DNA from: Actinostola sp. cb2023
Taxonomy: Eukaryota; Cnidaria; Anthozoa; Actiniaria; Actinostolidae
Length of the DNA stretch: 64,000 bases
Assembly: GCA_033675265.1 (NCBI GenBank)
Contig: JAUJYZ010001532.1
Location: 62,001 to 126,000, forward strand
Direction: 5' to 3'
Under the pieces are notes generated by a model that saw nothing but the letters and a program-made list of their open reading frames with translations, was not told the DNA's origin and ran no database searches. Shown here piece after piece: positions 9,957-22,175 of the stretch (the stretch's first letter is position 1; every line of letters begins with the position of its first letter). Made by a program: the position numbers and the translations under genes.

Positions 9957-12900
9957 TTTCCTTCAATTATATTTTGTATATCAGGTTATGCATGTCAATT
10001 TATCTCAGTGAAACGTCGTGTATGATGATACCAGACGGTCAAATTCAATTCAGTTTTTTCGTCGTTTCTCGTTATCTCAGTTTTCCCCTGATATATCATG
10101 ATATACTTGGTAGATAAGATATGTATGTCTGGTATTAGAGGGACAGTAAAACCACTGATAGAGAGCCTACAATGTTCGGTGCACGCTATATTGACCTGAC
10201 TTGAAAACCGTACGATAAAACTAAATCAACAACTTGTAAATTACACGTTGTAATTCATTACGAAAGGAAGTGAGAACGCATATTCCCCGACGTCGAAAAG
10301 AAGACCTTTTGAAAACTTACACACTACACAGACGACTAGATAATTCGATTTGTACTGAAGTTTCTGGCTCGTTTTGTTCCAGTTTTTTTTTCTTTTTCTT
10401 TCTTTTCCGTTTTTCTTTTTCGTTCCCGTTTCTTTCCCCCCGTTTCACTCTAAAGAAACTCTTCAAAGTCTAATCAATGTATGTCTTTGAAGTGCGCAAT
10501 TACCAATATTTTTACTGCAAAACTAACATGCCCATAAATGAGTCTTTGGTTGTGTTTTTTTCTCCGCGCGGCGCCACCGACAGAATGAAGCTAATTCAGT
10601 TTTTCTAAAACAGCTTTTACGAGAGAAGCCCTACTTAACTCCTCGACGCTGTCTCGTAATCCGTCTAGCTATTACAAGTAGTACTTTAAACTTACTTTAT
10701 CACATATGTTCATGTTGATAAATTTAGAAAAAAACAAAACTCGCAAAAACGAACGACAAAGCAATACATGGTTGCGTCATATATACCTCGATTCCTCGGT
10801 AGAATTAATCCCGCAGCTGTGTATACTGTTTACATAATGTTTTATTTTTTGTTTCGTTTTCATTTTAATAATATTTTTAATCGAGTTTATACCAAGTCGG
10901 TAAAGTAACGGTGAAAATGCTATTCAAACAACTGATATGAATCCGGAGTTGAATCAGTCACTGTCGCCTTCCCCTGATACCGAAAAAAAACCTGCGCCAG
11001 TATTGAGCTGATAGAATTCTGGTTTATTTAGAATATATTGTTGACGGTGTAGTATATAATACATAGAGTGATATCTCAGCGTTCAATCAAGCCGGAATAA
11101 CGCATGGAAATCCCCAGATCCCGGATTAGCTATTGATATCCATTAATAACTTCTAATAAATCTATCAAGTCTAAAGTCGGAGTCGTTGAGTCGAGTATTT
11201 TAGATGGATTTCTAGAGCTAATTCGTCTTAACAAGCTAGGCCTCTTAAAGCGTAGTGTTTGGAATTCTAAACTTTCCTGCGAGCGTGGTCCAATATCTGA
11301 CCGATTAGCCGTACATGTACCAAGCTGCGTGCAAACTGGCTGACTTTGTTGACACTCTGACTTACTTCGGCTTCCCTGCTTGTTAATCCATAACAACAGA
11401 TAGAATGGCTTCAATTTTCTTTAGTTTTGATTGTAGGGCATATCGCAAATCTTTTGCTTGAATAAAATATTAATTTCAATATTGTAGCTCAATTATCAAG
11501 CAATCGGTATCTGAACGAATCGAACGCTGATTTAGTCGTAGCCCGAAGCTAAGTATCTTGACCTTAGTTATATTACTCTGCTCTTTAATCGTGCTCTGGT
11601 TCCGCTATTTCGCATGTCCGATTTTCGCCATGGTGAGTTGGTTGTTATTGGGGTCTTACACTCATTATATTTGGTATGTTCATTCGAGGGACAAATCCCC
11701 TTAACGTGCATTAATTGGTGGGGGCACATAACAAGATATAAGGAATGCGGAAATGGAGTGGCAGGGAAGAAATGAAAGGAAAGGACTGAGTGGCCGAAGT
11801 ATCCAGATGTATATTCGCAGCATGGGATGAAAGAAATTAAGAAAGAACGAAAATAAGAAAGAAAGAAGGCTGAAGGAAAGTAAGAAAGAACCAAACTAAG
11901 TCAGTAAAAAAGAACTAAGAAATAAAATAAAAAGAAGGGGAAAAAGAACGCCGGAACGAACGAACGAAAGCAAGAGAACATGTAAGACAGAAAGGGAATA
12001 CAAAATAGAAAAAACAGAAAACTGATGAAAAAAAGTGTATAAGACGTTCTGTGTCTGTGTCAGTTGTTCCTATCACTAAATGTTTAAACTTTAGCCTAGG
12101 ATTACGCACATACACATCGATCTAATTGAATATTGAATCGATAACGAATTAGCTCATGAGGCTCGTATAATTATTTTCTAGAAAAACAAGAAGCCGAATA
12201 GTTTGTCTTGGATTATCATAAAATAAAACGAACGCTTAATTGCGTGCGAAATAAATTAGAGAGACACTAGTCCAATACCTCTTAACGAGCAACATCGGTG
12301 TATAAAAAATGGTTCTCTCTGGCAAATAGTTAAGCCAGTGACAACCAATTCTTTAAGTCATATAATGCATCCTGGCAGCAATTACAAGATTTTTGAGCAC
12401 AATCGTTGGTTTGTTGTTTTAGATTAATTTACTGCAATTTTTCGCCGATCAATTCATTATATTTAAGTCTCCTAGTTCTGATTGTGCATTTGGGGCAGTA
12501 GGAGATCTTTGTATTCGATTGAATCTAGAAGCTGATTAGCCGGACACAGCTTAGTTGGGACTGCGGTAATTGTGAAAATTGAATTTCCATCGAAGCTGAT
12601 GGGGTTTTTCCTGTGCCCACCGCGTTGCTATACGAAAGATAAGCCTTCAGACAAATATACTCGTAATGAAAAAAGGCACAAATTCCTTTTTTCAGCCTTT
12701 TGTTCCAGATTTCGTATGTATGTATTAAAGCCTTATGTGGAATATCCACACGGATCTCACTAAGCCATGAGAAACTTCATCCTCTCAGTTAGATTGCGCC
12801 AATGCTAAGCTCTTATGAGAATAGAGAAAGGGTGATCCAATCACTGCTTTACCGGATGCCCACATTATATTCCTTTATTCAAATGACTGAAGAAACCTTA

Positions 12901-13715
12901 ATGACAAACACGTATTTGAGTTCTACACGAATATTTCAATAAAACACGTTTACACTGGATATAAGTTAAAGTTTGTACACAATGTTGGATCAGGCCTTTT
13001 TACGATCAATACAGTTTCCACGAGAGTGGAAATATTCTGTCGCTTCGTGTTGAGATTTTCCCGTTATTTTTCTGTTCGCTCAATTTGGACCCACTAATTG
13101 ACTAGCTACCCGGCCACACATTTCTTCCTTTTGGTTATTAATTAGCAATCAGAATGACTATTGCACTGATTAAAGAAAGGACAATTACGGTACGACGAGG
13201 CGTCGTATTCTGTACAGCTCAAAGTCTATCTACAACTTCCGACTGGAGAAATCTCTGTCAGCTAAGGTTTCCAATTTGTTTCAAATTCGAGCGAAAGGAC
13301 GCCCCGTTTTAGTGGTATAATTTACAGTGTCTGTTTGGATTCCCGTCTGCTTGGCGCCATATTTACAGTACTTTTTAGACTCTCATATCATTCGAGCGAA
13401 GTTTTGAGCTTATTAAAAACCACTATCCCCCTTCTAGTCCCTAAATCAATTCAAGCGGTAATCCTCGTCTTAAATGATGCTTCAAGCTACTAATTATAAT
13501 CTGATTGCGCCTTACCCTCATCAGATTCTAGTCTTGTCCTTTGGAAAAATGATCGATATAAATCCTACATTTCATAGTTCAAAGATATCAATGAGAGAAT
13601 TATATACTAAACAGCTAATACATCATCTGATATTGAACTCTTGGAGCACTGTGTATAATGGACGCGTACAATAGGCTCAAAGTCTAACCCCGTTGATAGG
13701 AGAGCTGATGCCGGG
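9957..13715. other. Gene-poor stretch, polypurine tract inside
   Basis: No gene is called. A purine-rich tract (GAAAG and AAGAA words) spans about 11750-12035 and creates artefactual frames. A minus-strand open stretch at 11130-11414 ends with a plausible coding tail (LLEVINGYQ) but has no ATG; it could be a terminal exon. Confidence 0.4.
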
Positions 13716-13747
13716 CGAGTTTTTGGCGAGTTTTTGGCGAGTTTTTA
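13716..13747. repeat. GAGTTTTTGGC tandem trio
   Basis: Three 11-bp copies abut and overlap the stop codon of the GPCR-1 gene, so the 3' end of that gene sits on a small tandem repeat. Confidence 0.8.
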
Positions 13748-14896
13748 TCGATAGGCGAATCGAGGAATGCAATTAAACTGATCATCGTTTAGATTAGTAG
13801 AAGGAAGGCTTCTTAAGCTCATACCACGTCTTGTATCAGATACAGATGTTTCTCTGCCCTCGAACAAGTTCCTGGGTTTGCTTTGAATGGACGTTTTAAG
13901 TGATGACACTTGGCCACAAAACAGCCTTTTTAAGCCTTGCCTGTAGTTTTCGCTGAACAGAAAATACAAGCCTGGGGTCAGGGACGCGTTTGAATAGGCG
14001 ATGAATAAAGCCCAATATAAAAAGTACTTGTTTCCACAAGGTACTGTCTGTTTTGTCCAAACATAAAGGTTTACGTAGGCAAGCGTGTTCAGTGGAAGCC
14101 AACACAGCGCAAAGACAATCACGACCGCGAGCACCATCCGTAGTACGTTGCGATTTCGTTTCGCGATGCGCTGTTGATTACGAAAGCTGCTGTTTCCCGG
14201 CGTTTTTCGTCGTTTCAACTTGATAAGAATCGTCGAGTACAAGACGATGAGAAGAACCAGTGGGAAAATGAACAACGACGTCGAAGTGACCAAAAAGTAA
14301 GCTTCTGCAGACTTTTGAGGATCCGGCAGTGGCTCCCACGAATAACTGCAGTGCGTTAAGCCGTTTGTTTTCGTCAGTCTAAACGCAAAGAAATACGGCG
14401 AATGAAATCCCATTGAGATCACCCACGTCAAACACAGGTTACACGAATGAATTCGCTTGGAAATCGTCGAGGCATGCATTGGGTATACGACCGCAAGAAA
14501 GCGATCAAAAGCAATTAACACGAGACTTAGAATTGAGACCCCAACGGAAATGTCGAGCAGGAATGGAACGCACTTGCAGACGAACTCCCCAGTACTCCCA
14601 TCGACAAACCACCGATCGGCGCCAGCAAATAGCTTGACAATCTCTCGAGGAATTGCAATGGACGACTGTAGAAGGTCTGAAAAAGCCATGTTCACGATCA
14701 GATAGTTAACGGTCGTCCGCATAGTCCGGTTTTTGTAGACAATGAATACGACGAGGACATTCCCAGATAATGATAACAACATCACGCAGCAGTAAGCCAG
14801 CGTTTTTAGCGCCTTTTCCTCGGAAGTGAGTACGGCAACTTGAGCACAACGAGAACTCTCCATGGTTCCATTGAGTGTTGAGTTGTTCATTGTCAT
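13745..14896 (-). CDS. Rhodopsin-class GPCR (GPCR-1), neuropeptide-receptor type
   Basis: Single-exon seven-transmembrane receptor of 383 residues that probably binds a peptide at the cell surface and signals through G proteins. Helices lie at about 31-54, 65-87, 103-131, 150-172, 200-226, 252-276 and 289-312. Landmarks: N46 (1.50), D74 (2.50), C107 paired with C183 in loop 2, DRF at 131-133 instead of DRY, P212, CWLP at 265-268, and TPGLY at 307-311 where NPxxY is expected. The N-terminus has NNS, NST and NGT glycosylation sequons, and a cysteine after helix 8 suits palmitoylation. The frame opens five codons earlier with GTG after an in-frame TAG (14933-14935), so the ATG at 14896, or the second ATG two codons on, is the start. 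TATAAA at 15025-15030 suits a promoter. It is paralogous to GPCR-2 (shared MGFHSPYF and RNRNVLRMVLAV/RNRKVLIMVLAV). The ligand is unknown. Confidence 0.96.
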   Translation of the reverse strand: MTMNNSTLNGTMESSRCAQVAVLTSEEKALKTLAYCCVMLLSLSGNVLVVFIVYKNRTMRTTVNYLIVNMAFSDLLQSSIAIPREIVKLFAGADRWFVDGSTGEFVCKCVPFLLDISVGVSILSLVLIAFDRFLAVVYPMHASTISKRIHSCNLCLTWVISMGFHSPYFFAFRLTKTNGLTHCSYSWEPLPDPQKSAEAYFLVTSTSLFIFPLVLLIVLYSTILIKLKRRKTPGNSSFRNQQRIAKRNRNVLRMVLAVVIVFALCWLPLNTLAYVNLYVWTKQTVPCGNKYFLYWALFIAYSNASLTPGLYFLFSENYRQGLKRLFCGQVSSLKTSIQSKPRNLFEGRETSVSDTRRGMSLRSLPSTNLNDDQFNCIPRFAYR

Positions 14897-15024
14897 CCAG
14901 TTGGAGCTCACTAGCTCTTTTAGGTTCGTTTTCTACTATGCGTCTTTTCTTGACAGCAAGCTATAGTGCACCTGCAAGGATTTTGAGCGCGATCCCTTCC
15001 AGGCACAATATCGGATCTTCGGTG

Positions 15025-15030
15025 TTTATA
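15025..15030 (-). promoter_or_regulatory. TATA box candidate for GPCR-1
   Basis: TATAAA on the minus strand, about 130 bases upstream of the GPCR-1 ATG. It would give a leader of about 100 bases. Confidence 0.45.
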
Positions 15031-16732
15031 TGAGTCGCTTCGTTTTCTCAAACCAACGATATCGTGGGGTTGTGACTCCTGTCTCTAATCTATTACACCC
15101 ATGACGATCCAATTGAGACTGATCTAAGGCATCGTACGTACGATCACATCTTCATCGGGATCATGGACAGCTTCTGCGCGCCTCGTGATATCAGACAATC
15201 TTAGCCTTCGATTTAAATGTATTTTTTTTGCGGTTAAAATATCCAGGCTTGCGTTTCTCACGTACCGTAACGGCAGAGTTGGATTGCGCCTCTTTGGTAA
15301 ACAATTCTACCGGTTGTTCTTTCAGACAGTCGTCGCGATGTGTTGAGAACCAAGTGATCTGGCGTTGTGCTCGCCCTTGTCGATTTCTTGGTTTTTGTGT
15401 AGATTTCCTCGGCTATCATAGAAACATACGATTGTCATGTGTGACGTGGGTCAGTAAACAAAGGGGACCTGTTTTGACAGGTGTTTGACAGCTCTAACAC
15501 ACTACTAGTCGTCCGCCATACAGCTAATATGCAGTATACGCACGCGACCGGCGTCCATTGGTTCGCGATGTCTTCGAATTGCCGTCCTTATCAAATGAAA
15601 CAAAACTGTTTCAGTTTCGGGTTGCTTTTAGTGGGCCTCTTGTCGGCCGGATGTTCAATGACATTTCCCCCTCAACAGTGTCACAGCCTTCGATCAATTA
15701 CCCCAATGACGAGCGAAATTCTGTTAATTATTGGCACCCCCCAGTCGACCGACAACGCCCTCCACAGTAGAATTAGGCCTTATACTTTGACTCTTAGCTT
15801 TTTCCCTAGAATAACAAGGAGCAATATCTATCTAGCTTAAGGTACGGCCTAAGCAGAAGATAAAAAAAAAGAAAACGCCAATATAGTGCAAAGTCGTGCT
15901 TGTCATTTCGATGCGCAGTCATCGCGAGCTATGGAATCAAACGTTGAATTATTCATTGTAAGAGGAAGCAATTAAGGGAATTGTCCTTTTGTAACATCCA
16001 TTAGGACTAAAGCTTATGAGGTGCAGTGGGAACGCTATTTACCCAACGAAACTTGAGGGCTTTTATCGAGGACTCCCCTGCACGACAAAATTATGCGTAG
16101 AAGAAATTGACCGGACGAGAAATGTACTAGATTCCATGTGGTTGAAAGGACTAAGTGCATTAACCATTTGGGAAAGTTAATTGAATAAAATGGCCTTTTA
16201 TAACTAAGCAAGATGTTCCACGGCAAGGCACAGAGGAGCTGCAACAAAAATACATTGCGCAAATCTCAGTGATTAAAATATGATTCTATTTCAATGGGGG
16301 GAAAACCCAGTCACCTCGTGTCGGCACAATATCAGCAGACAAGTTTAAAAGCCCTTTGAATTTACATCCACCCGATTGGTTTTTTAAAATAACGAAGATT
16401 GTACGAAAATGGAAGTCTTGAGTGATCCATTTAAAAATATCACAGCGACGTTTCAAGTCGTTCTATTGAGATTCCGCGTGCTTGAGAGCGAGAAATATCT
16501 AAATGCATCTTAAATTTGGGGTTTCGTGCACGATAGGTGTGCAGAATCATTAGAAGGACATATATACTTGGGAATGTTTTCATTTGAAATCGAGAATAAT
16601 GAGGTGTTTTTTTTTCCACTAAATATAGACTAGACTTTTTCAGCCGGACTGAAATGTCAACACAGGATTAATCGTCCTCGATTGTGTGACTAGCACCTGT
16701 TTCCATCAAATCTTGGTTCTTCCTCTAAGGAT
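15031..16732. other. No confident gene
   Basis: At 15481-15840 two overlapping plus-strand frames read well. One holds a signal-peptide-like run (FGLLLVGLLSAGCS), the other a hydrophilic stretch (NYPNDERNSVNYW). They exclude each other, and neither has splice or promoter support. The rest is featureless. Confidence 0.4.
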
Positions 16733-16865
16733 CAGGGCCCGGTTGTTCGAAAGCAGGTTAACGCTAACCCAGGGTTAAATATAGCTATTCTGGTTATTTG
16801 ATTGGATGAGAGGCTATATTTAACCCTGGGTTAGCGTTAACCTGCTTTCGAACAACCGGGCCCTG
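16733..16865. mobile_element. 133-bp MITE with perfect 53-bp inverted repeats
   Basis: The left arm begins CAGGGCCCGGTTGTTCGAAA and the right arm is its exact reverse complement over 53 bases, enclosing about 27 bp that includes TTTGATTGGATGAGA. Perfect arms imply recent activity or strong homogenisation. CAG...CTG ends are hAT-like; I see no clear 8-bp duplication. Confidence 0.92.
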
Positions 16866-17276
16866 AATACTTGAATAATGTAGAAGTAAGAATCTCAGAC
16901 TAAAGAATCCTGAGAAGTAGCGGAAGGAAGACAAAAAGAGGCCGAATATTTGAGAACAATCGCGAAAACATAACAAGAAACATTGTGTGTATTTTCATAC
17001 TAAAATAATTACTCCTGTTAAGTACTCTCTTGTGGTCGATCTGCGATCAGTTGTATGATCGTGATTTCACGAGGCATCGAGGGCGATGTTTCGATTGAAG
17101 AATCGATGAATAAGGTAGATCAGTCCTTCTTTTGTGGACACAAAGCACAAAAGTCTTAAGGAATTGTGAGATTGTGGCCGCGATACGATGCGCTATAAAA
17201 AGAAGACCTCAATTGTAATTATCTACAGATCAGAGACGAAAGAAAACCAGACAGCACATTCAAGTCCATTTCATTT
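16866..17276. other. No gene recognised
   Basis: Unique AT-rich sequence without clear structure. Confidence 0.5.
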
Positions 17277-17420
17277 GAGAAAAGTAAACGCGAGCGACCA
17301 AGATGTCCAGATAAATTAAATGAAAGGCTATCTGTACTCGACAGTCAGTAGAAAAGTAAACGCGAGCGACCAAGATGTCCAGATAAATGAAATGCTATCT
17401 GTAATCGACAGTCAGTAGAA
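17277..17420. repeat. Tandem duplication, about 70-bp unit x2
   Basis: AGTAAACGCGAGCGACCAAG through GACAGTCAGTAGAAA occurs twice in direct order. The copies differ by a 4-5 base indel and a few substitutions, so this is a young local duplication. Confidence 0.9.
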
Positions 17421-18326
17421 ATGGGTGCCTCTAAATGTTAGCAGCGCAAATACAATTCCAAATCTGATATTGCAAATTGATTCGGTAGATCTTTGCTGCG
17501 TGCCTTCGATTGTTCTACAGTCCACAGTTCTAAGAAATTATTACGACTAAAACGACTGTAGCTAAATAGTGCGCGGTGGTCATTATTTGGCCGTGTATCA
17601 GTTTAATCTCTTTTAAATGGTTCGTAAAACAAGCATTGCACGTGCTGTCACAAAACCCACTTTCGTGGCCGAAGCGCAATTAGGTGAATCGCCGATGGCT
17701 TAAAAGCCATTATACGAACTTCTCAACACCAAACCACAAGCTGACGTCTGCCTGCGTCTTTTATCTATAGTTATTTATTTTAATTTCAAATCAATCCACT
17801 AAATCCATTTGCGGTTCACAGTGTATTTTCTAAGAAAACCCTTTTCTGACATTCCCGGTTTTCTGATGACGTCACGACGGGCATAGTCAAAGATCTAGTC
17901 GATCCACTAGTCGTTCACCATCTAGCGATGGGCGCGCATAGGCTTAAAAGCTAAGCTCTGCAGCTTTCTTGTGTTAGGTCCCAGTAGTCCTGACTAACCT
18001 AGATTGTAATCTACGCGCGATTGATAGCCTGACAAGCTGAGGAGACGTATTTTTTTTAAAATCAACGATTTTCACTTCCTTTCGCATCACCGTTAATTTG
18101 CGCCAACCACGTACTGAGAACCAGGGGACAAAGACAATCTTGTCACTCAGAGAGATAAGCCTAAATCAATATCTTCAATCAACCTTAGTTATTTCCATAC
18201 ATCTATCGATAGCACCTTCATGTGACCTCACTACCTGTGTAATATATGAACCCCCTATACAGTCTCCAGGTTTACTGAAATGATTGATATTAACACACGG
18301 CTTATAACTGAGTCATCTCAGAAAAC
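17421..18326. other. No gene recognised; one CRE palindrome
   Basis: TGACGTCA lies at 17867-17874 in an otherwise uncharacterised stretch. No convincing frame follows on either strand. Confidence 0.45.
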
Positions 18327-18606
18327 TGATATACAAATCTAGTATACCGAGGCTTTAAAGTTTGGCGCCAAAATTCCTAGTCATAATATGAAGACAATAG
18401 TGTTTTCGCCGTTGATCTAGCAACGTTCTGTTTGTGTCCGAGAATAAGAGATCAAGCAATATACAAATCTAGTATGCCGAGGCTTTAAAGTTTGGCGCCA
18501 AAATTCCTAGTCATAATATGAAGACAATAGTGTTTTCGCCGTTGATCTAGCAACGTTCTATCTATAACTAATTAGGTTTGTGTCAGAGAATAAGAGATCA
18601 AGCAAT
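18327..18606. repeat. Tandem duplication, about 130-bp unit x2
   Basis: ATATACAAATCTAGTATACC through AATAAGAGATCAAGCAAT is repeated directly. Over the first 100 bases only one difference is evident (GTATA/GTATG). The second copy has gained ATCTATAACTAATTAG. Confidence 0.92.
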
Positions 18607-18835
18607 TCTAGAAGCAACTATCTATAAGTTCTTGTGCTCTTCAGATTCACAAAAGACTTTATCGAGTGATTGGTGCGTTTTTAATGAACTGCATGATGTT
18701 GTAAGATACTGACTATTAGCTGTCAGTGAGACAACATCTATCTTTGCTAGAACCTTTATTATTAACTGATGAAAGAAAAGCACTTTAACCTGAACCCTAT
18801 TTACACACTGAATTCTTGATACTTTTACTGGGAAA

Positions 18836-19122
18836 AACGCGCCATTCAAACCTTGGAAATTCATTGGAAATTCATTGGAAATTCATTGGAAATTCGTTGG
18901 AAATATTATTTTTCTAATTTTAAGGTTTTGGACGTTTTCAAAGAATTTCCACTTTTGTGGGAATTTGTTGGAAATTGAATTTCAAAAACTGAATTTCAAA
19001 AACTGAATTTCCATTCATGTACAATGAATTTTATGAGAATTTCCGAGGTTTAGACGCATTTCTTTGGGACTTCAATTTCCGATGGATTTCCAATGAATTC
19101 AAGTCCAGGGTTTGAAGATCGC
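18836..19122. mobile_element. Repeat element with GGAAATTC array core
   Basis: Inverted ends (ATTCAAACCTTGGAAATTCA on the left, TGAATTC then GGGTTTGAAGAT on the right) enclose short tandem TTGGAAATTCA units. The right end reads GGATTTCCAATGAATT then GTTTGAAGATCGC, nearly the same as 63729-63762, so both loci belong to one family. Confidence 0.65.
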
Positions 19123-21161
19123 GCGTCAGTTTCCAATGTATAATCAGAAAATGTTGATGACTTATATAGAATATTCCTATGAATATTACAGCTTGATCCT
19201 GGGCACAAAATGATCGATGATCCAGCATATAAGTCATAGGGTTTAGTATAGTTTATCTCCAAAAGTAAGTACACACAATGGGAATAGTTAGTAGTATACA
19301 CACGAAGATCATGCACCTACTTCCATGATGTTGGCTTCTCGTAATCCAAATGCTAAGCCTACTGACTCTTAGATTTTGCTACTAGTATCTCTAGAACTTT
19401 CCTTAACTTTCACTAGCGCATTGCTTTCCATCAGCGTTCATTTTGCCCAAACTGACTATAAATGACCTAAATATCACGCTGCATGAAGAAACTATATGAA
19501 TTAGAATGCAGAGACGATTGATAAACGACCGCCAAACAGCTGACTGTATGTCATGAAGATGGGACAGTAATGACTCGGACATTTGTCAATGAATATTGGA
19601 CGTATAATTATATAATGGTTTGTAACTGAGAAAGACTTAAAGCTACTAACTGAGTATTTCTTATGAAAATAAAACGAGTTTTTGTAATTCATTGTTTGCT
19701 AGGTTCTTAGATCAGCTGCATGGCCCGTTGGCGCGTTATCTTAGTTCACATCCTCTGACTTCCACTTGTATTCAACAGATATATGCAAACGTGCATCGAT
19801 CCATGATTTCTTAAAATACTGGGCTGCTTGATGAGGCCAAATTCAGAGATAACATTCCCAATGGGCGCTACTTCACTTTGCTGTACGTAGCCTAGGTCAT
19901 AACTGGAGTCGGAAAAATGTTCTTCTCGCGCCAGGTGGAATCATTACTCCAGCGCATGCACTCCAGTCCCCTGACTTTTCTCTTTATTTTGATCTCAACA
20001 GCAAAATGACATGTTGACATTCGCGTGTCGGGAAAGTTTGCCTGGTTTCTAAAGCTTTCCTGTTTGATATGTCATGATTTGTTTCTCGATATAAGAACAA
20101 TGTTATGTGGAGATAAATGAACTGTGTATGTGTACCATGCTGTATAGTGTTGGTGACGAAAGACATACCACGTCATCAATTGTTTCAACTATCGATGGGA
20201 AAAGTGCAAAGTTTATATATGCGAGTGTTGGCTTGTTTGCTTAGCATGTCCGGTTAAAGGCAACCTTTTGTAAATTAGTTTTTGTTGATGGTATCTGCCT
20301 GGAAGCTAAACAAAGGAAATGACTTTGGCAGAAAATAGGTGGCGTTAGTTCAGCCCCCGACTGAAATGATTACAGCCCGAGTCCTTTAACGCTACGACTG
20401 CAAGTAAATCAAACGCAGCTGGCTATATCCTCTTGTGTTTTGATTTGTCTTTTTGTCTTCTTTTTCTTGATGCTCTTTTGTCCTCCCATTCGTTCTTCTC
20501 CACCTCCTCCTACTCCATCATCCTCTCCTTTTTTACAAAATATACTTTGCGAAGTTTAAAAGTCCTTACCTTACATCATCATCAATCAAATTTGTTTTTC
20601 AATCTGATAAACATGAATTGCAAACAAATTGATGGACGCAAACTACTTTGTGATATTACTAAGTAACATTAATAACAATGTGGAATATATAGCCATGTGT
20701 GAAAGATGCTTTTCGGCGGTTTTAGTCAAACTTCCTTTTTCCATCCTTTCTTTTGAAATTTTTCAATCAAAAGATTGTTTTTTTTGCCCCTCCTAATATA
20801 AAGAACAAACTTTCTTCTTATGTAAATTATCGTTGAGGGCGAAGTCAATCAAGGTGAATTTGTCAGTCTGCATTTCATTGTTCTCAAACTGATTATTTTG
20901 AAATACAAAAATGTAGTAACACATTGAAGATCTTTTTGAAATGGTAGCAACACATGAGTGTTTCTTTTTTAAAGAGCTTTTCCAAACAAGTACCGCGTAG
21001 AAGATCGTTTGCCGGAGTACTGTAGCTATAGCAATAAAGAGCCGGCCTGTGCGTTTCTTGCTCAGTTAATTATTAGAATAAAATAATAATAATAATTCTA
21101 TTCAACACAAAATCCATTCAGCTGACGCTGGTTTCCAGTGTTTCCATGTTGAAGTACAGTT
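19123..21161. other. No gene recognised
   Basis: Several 60-90 codon frames exist on the minus strand at 19031-20166 and the plus strand at 20433-20666. They are serine-, tyrosine- and isoleucine-rich without domains or start context. Confidence 0.45.
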
Positions 21162-21530
21162 GTCAGGGACTTTAAGCATCGAGGACGGGGTCGACGTGAG
21201 GACGACGGCAAAGAAACGCTAATTACAAAATTCAATAACTTCTTGTTGGAATGTATGAAATGAGCTCGATTTCAGTGGTCTTAACTTCAGGCGATGCAAA
21301 GAGAACGAGAACGTCAATTCGTTACTGATCAGTTGTGCAGATAGTTGTTTTCAGTCAACCGGACCACAAAAAGACGATGTCATTCATGAAAGGTGGCGCA
21401 AATTTAGTGAAAAACACGAAAAAAGAAACTAATATGAAAACAATAGACAGCAAAACACTTTATTCGAATTTCGTCGTCCTCACCGACGTCCCCGTCCTCG
21501 ACGAAGTCCCCGTCCTCGACGAAGTCCCTG
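21162..21530. mobile_element. hAT-like MITE, CAGGGACTT ends
   Basis: Starts CAGGGACTTTAAG and ends AAGTCCCTG. The subterminal regions are rich in GACGACG or CGTCGTCCTC words on opposite strands, with an 18-bp trio GTCCCCGTCCTCGACGAA near the right end. The plus frame reading VPVLDE three times is produced by that trio and is not called as a gene. Confidence 0.7.
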
Positions 21531-22021
21531 TTATCTTGTTTGAAGGTATAGTAGCAACACAGAGGTATATCTAAGCGTGTATTATATATATAGACTTTAG
21601 CTGGTTTATATCGTGATTCAAAAGGTCTTAATTTGCTGCTAATCTTTCCCTGCTAACAGTTCCAATGAGAGTCAGATTTGACAAAGAGAATAATTATGCA
21701 CGCACGATTGGGAACATAATCAATTTCCTTCATAAAGCAGTAAATAAGTTCCTTTTTGTGGTATTCCAGCTGATGGACAATAGCAATTCTACATAATTAT
21801 TGAACGTACTCCGACCGTCGTTTAGGCCTTGCTGCACACTGAAACATTTTCGGGAGAGTAACCTGATATTCAGACAGCTCATCATTTCCGTCGTGGAAGC
21901 GAGAGGGCATGAGCAATGTAGCAATCAATGCATGGTACCGGTGATGGTTCAGTAAGAATTGCACTGTGTAAAATGTCTTCCGTCATTATTTAAAAGACAG
22001 TTTTATTAATAAAGGGAAAGT

Positions 22022-22175
22022 TGAAGTCAGCTATGAATTACCCATAAAACCCTTCTGAGCGTTAGCCCCTTAAAGAAAGGAGAAAGAGAAAATATATGTG
22101 ACCCCGATGGGATTCGAACCCACGACCCTCGGAACACTGATACTCTACCAGCTGAGCAACAAGGCCAGACTGGAA
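22022..22175 (-). mobile_element. tRNA-derived SINE, copy 1
   Basis: On the minus strand a tRNA-like head runs GGCCTTG (5' acceptor), GCTCAGCTGGTAGAG (A box), GTGGGTTCGAATCCCAT (B box, 7-base T loop) and CGGGGTC (3' acceptor, pairs 7 of 7 with wobbles). The anticodon stem does not pair, which argues against a working tRNA. A tail follows (TTTTCTCTTTCTCCTTTC, then TTTTATGGGTAATTCATAGC) that is shared with copies at 28.5 kb and 9.9 kb. RNA polymerase III transcription from the A and B boxes is the family norm. Confidence 0.82.

Noticed and set aside
11130..11414. 94-codon minus frame ending LLEVINGYQ
   Set aside because: No ATG (starts TTG), upstream in-frame stop, and no confident acceptor. 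It reads somewhat like coding sequence and could be a terminal exon, but evidence is insufficient.
15481..15840. Plus frames with a signal-peptide-like run (FGLLLVGLLSAGCS) and an overlapping hydrophilic frame
   Set aside because: Two frames compete over the same bases; no promoter, splice or Kozak support distinguishes either.
21335..21574. 79-codon plus frame with VPVLDE repeats
   Set aside because: Starts GTG and lies in the hAT-like MITE; the repeats come from the 18-bp subterminal tandem.
22022..22175. Functional tRNA gene
   Set aside because: A and B boxes and acceptor pair, but the anticodon stem does not pair and a SINE tail shared with two other loci follows. The 28536 copy is even more eroded.
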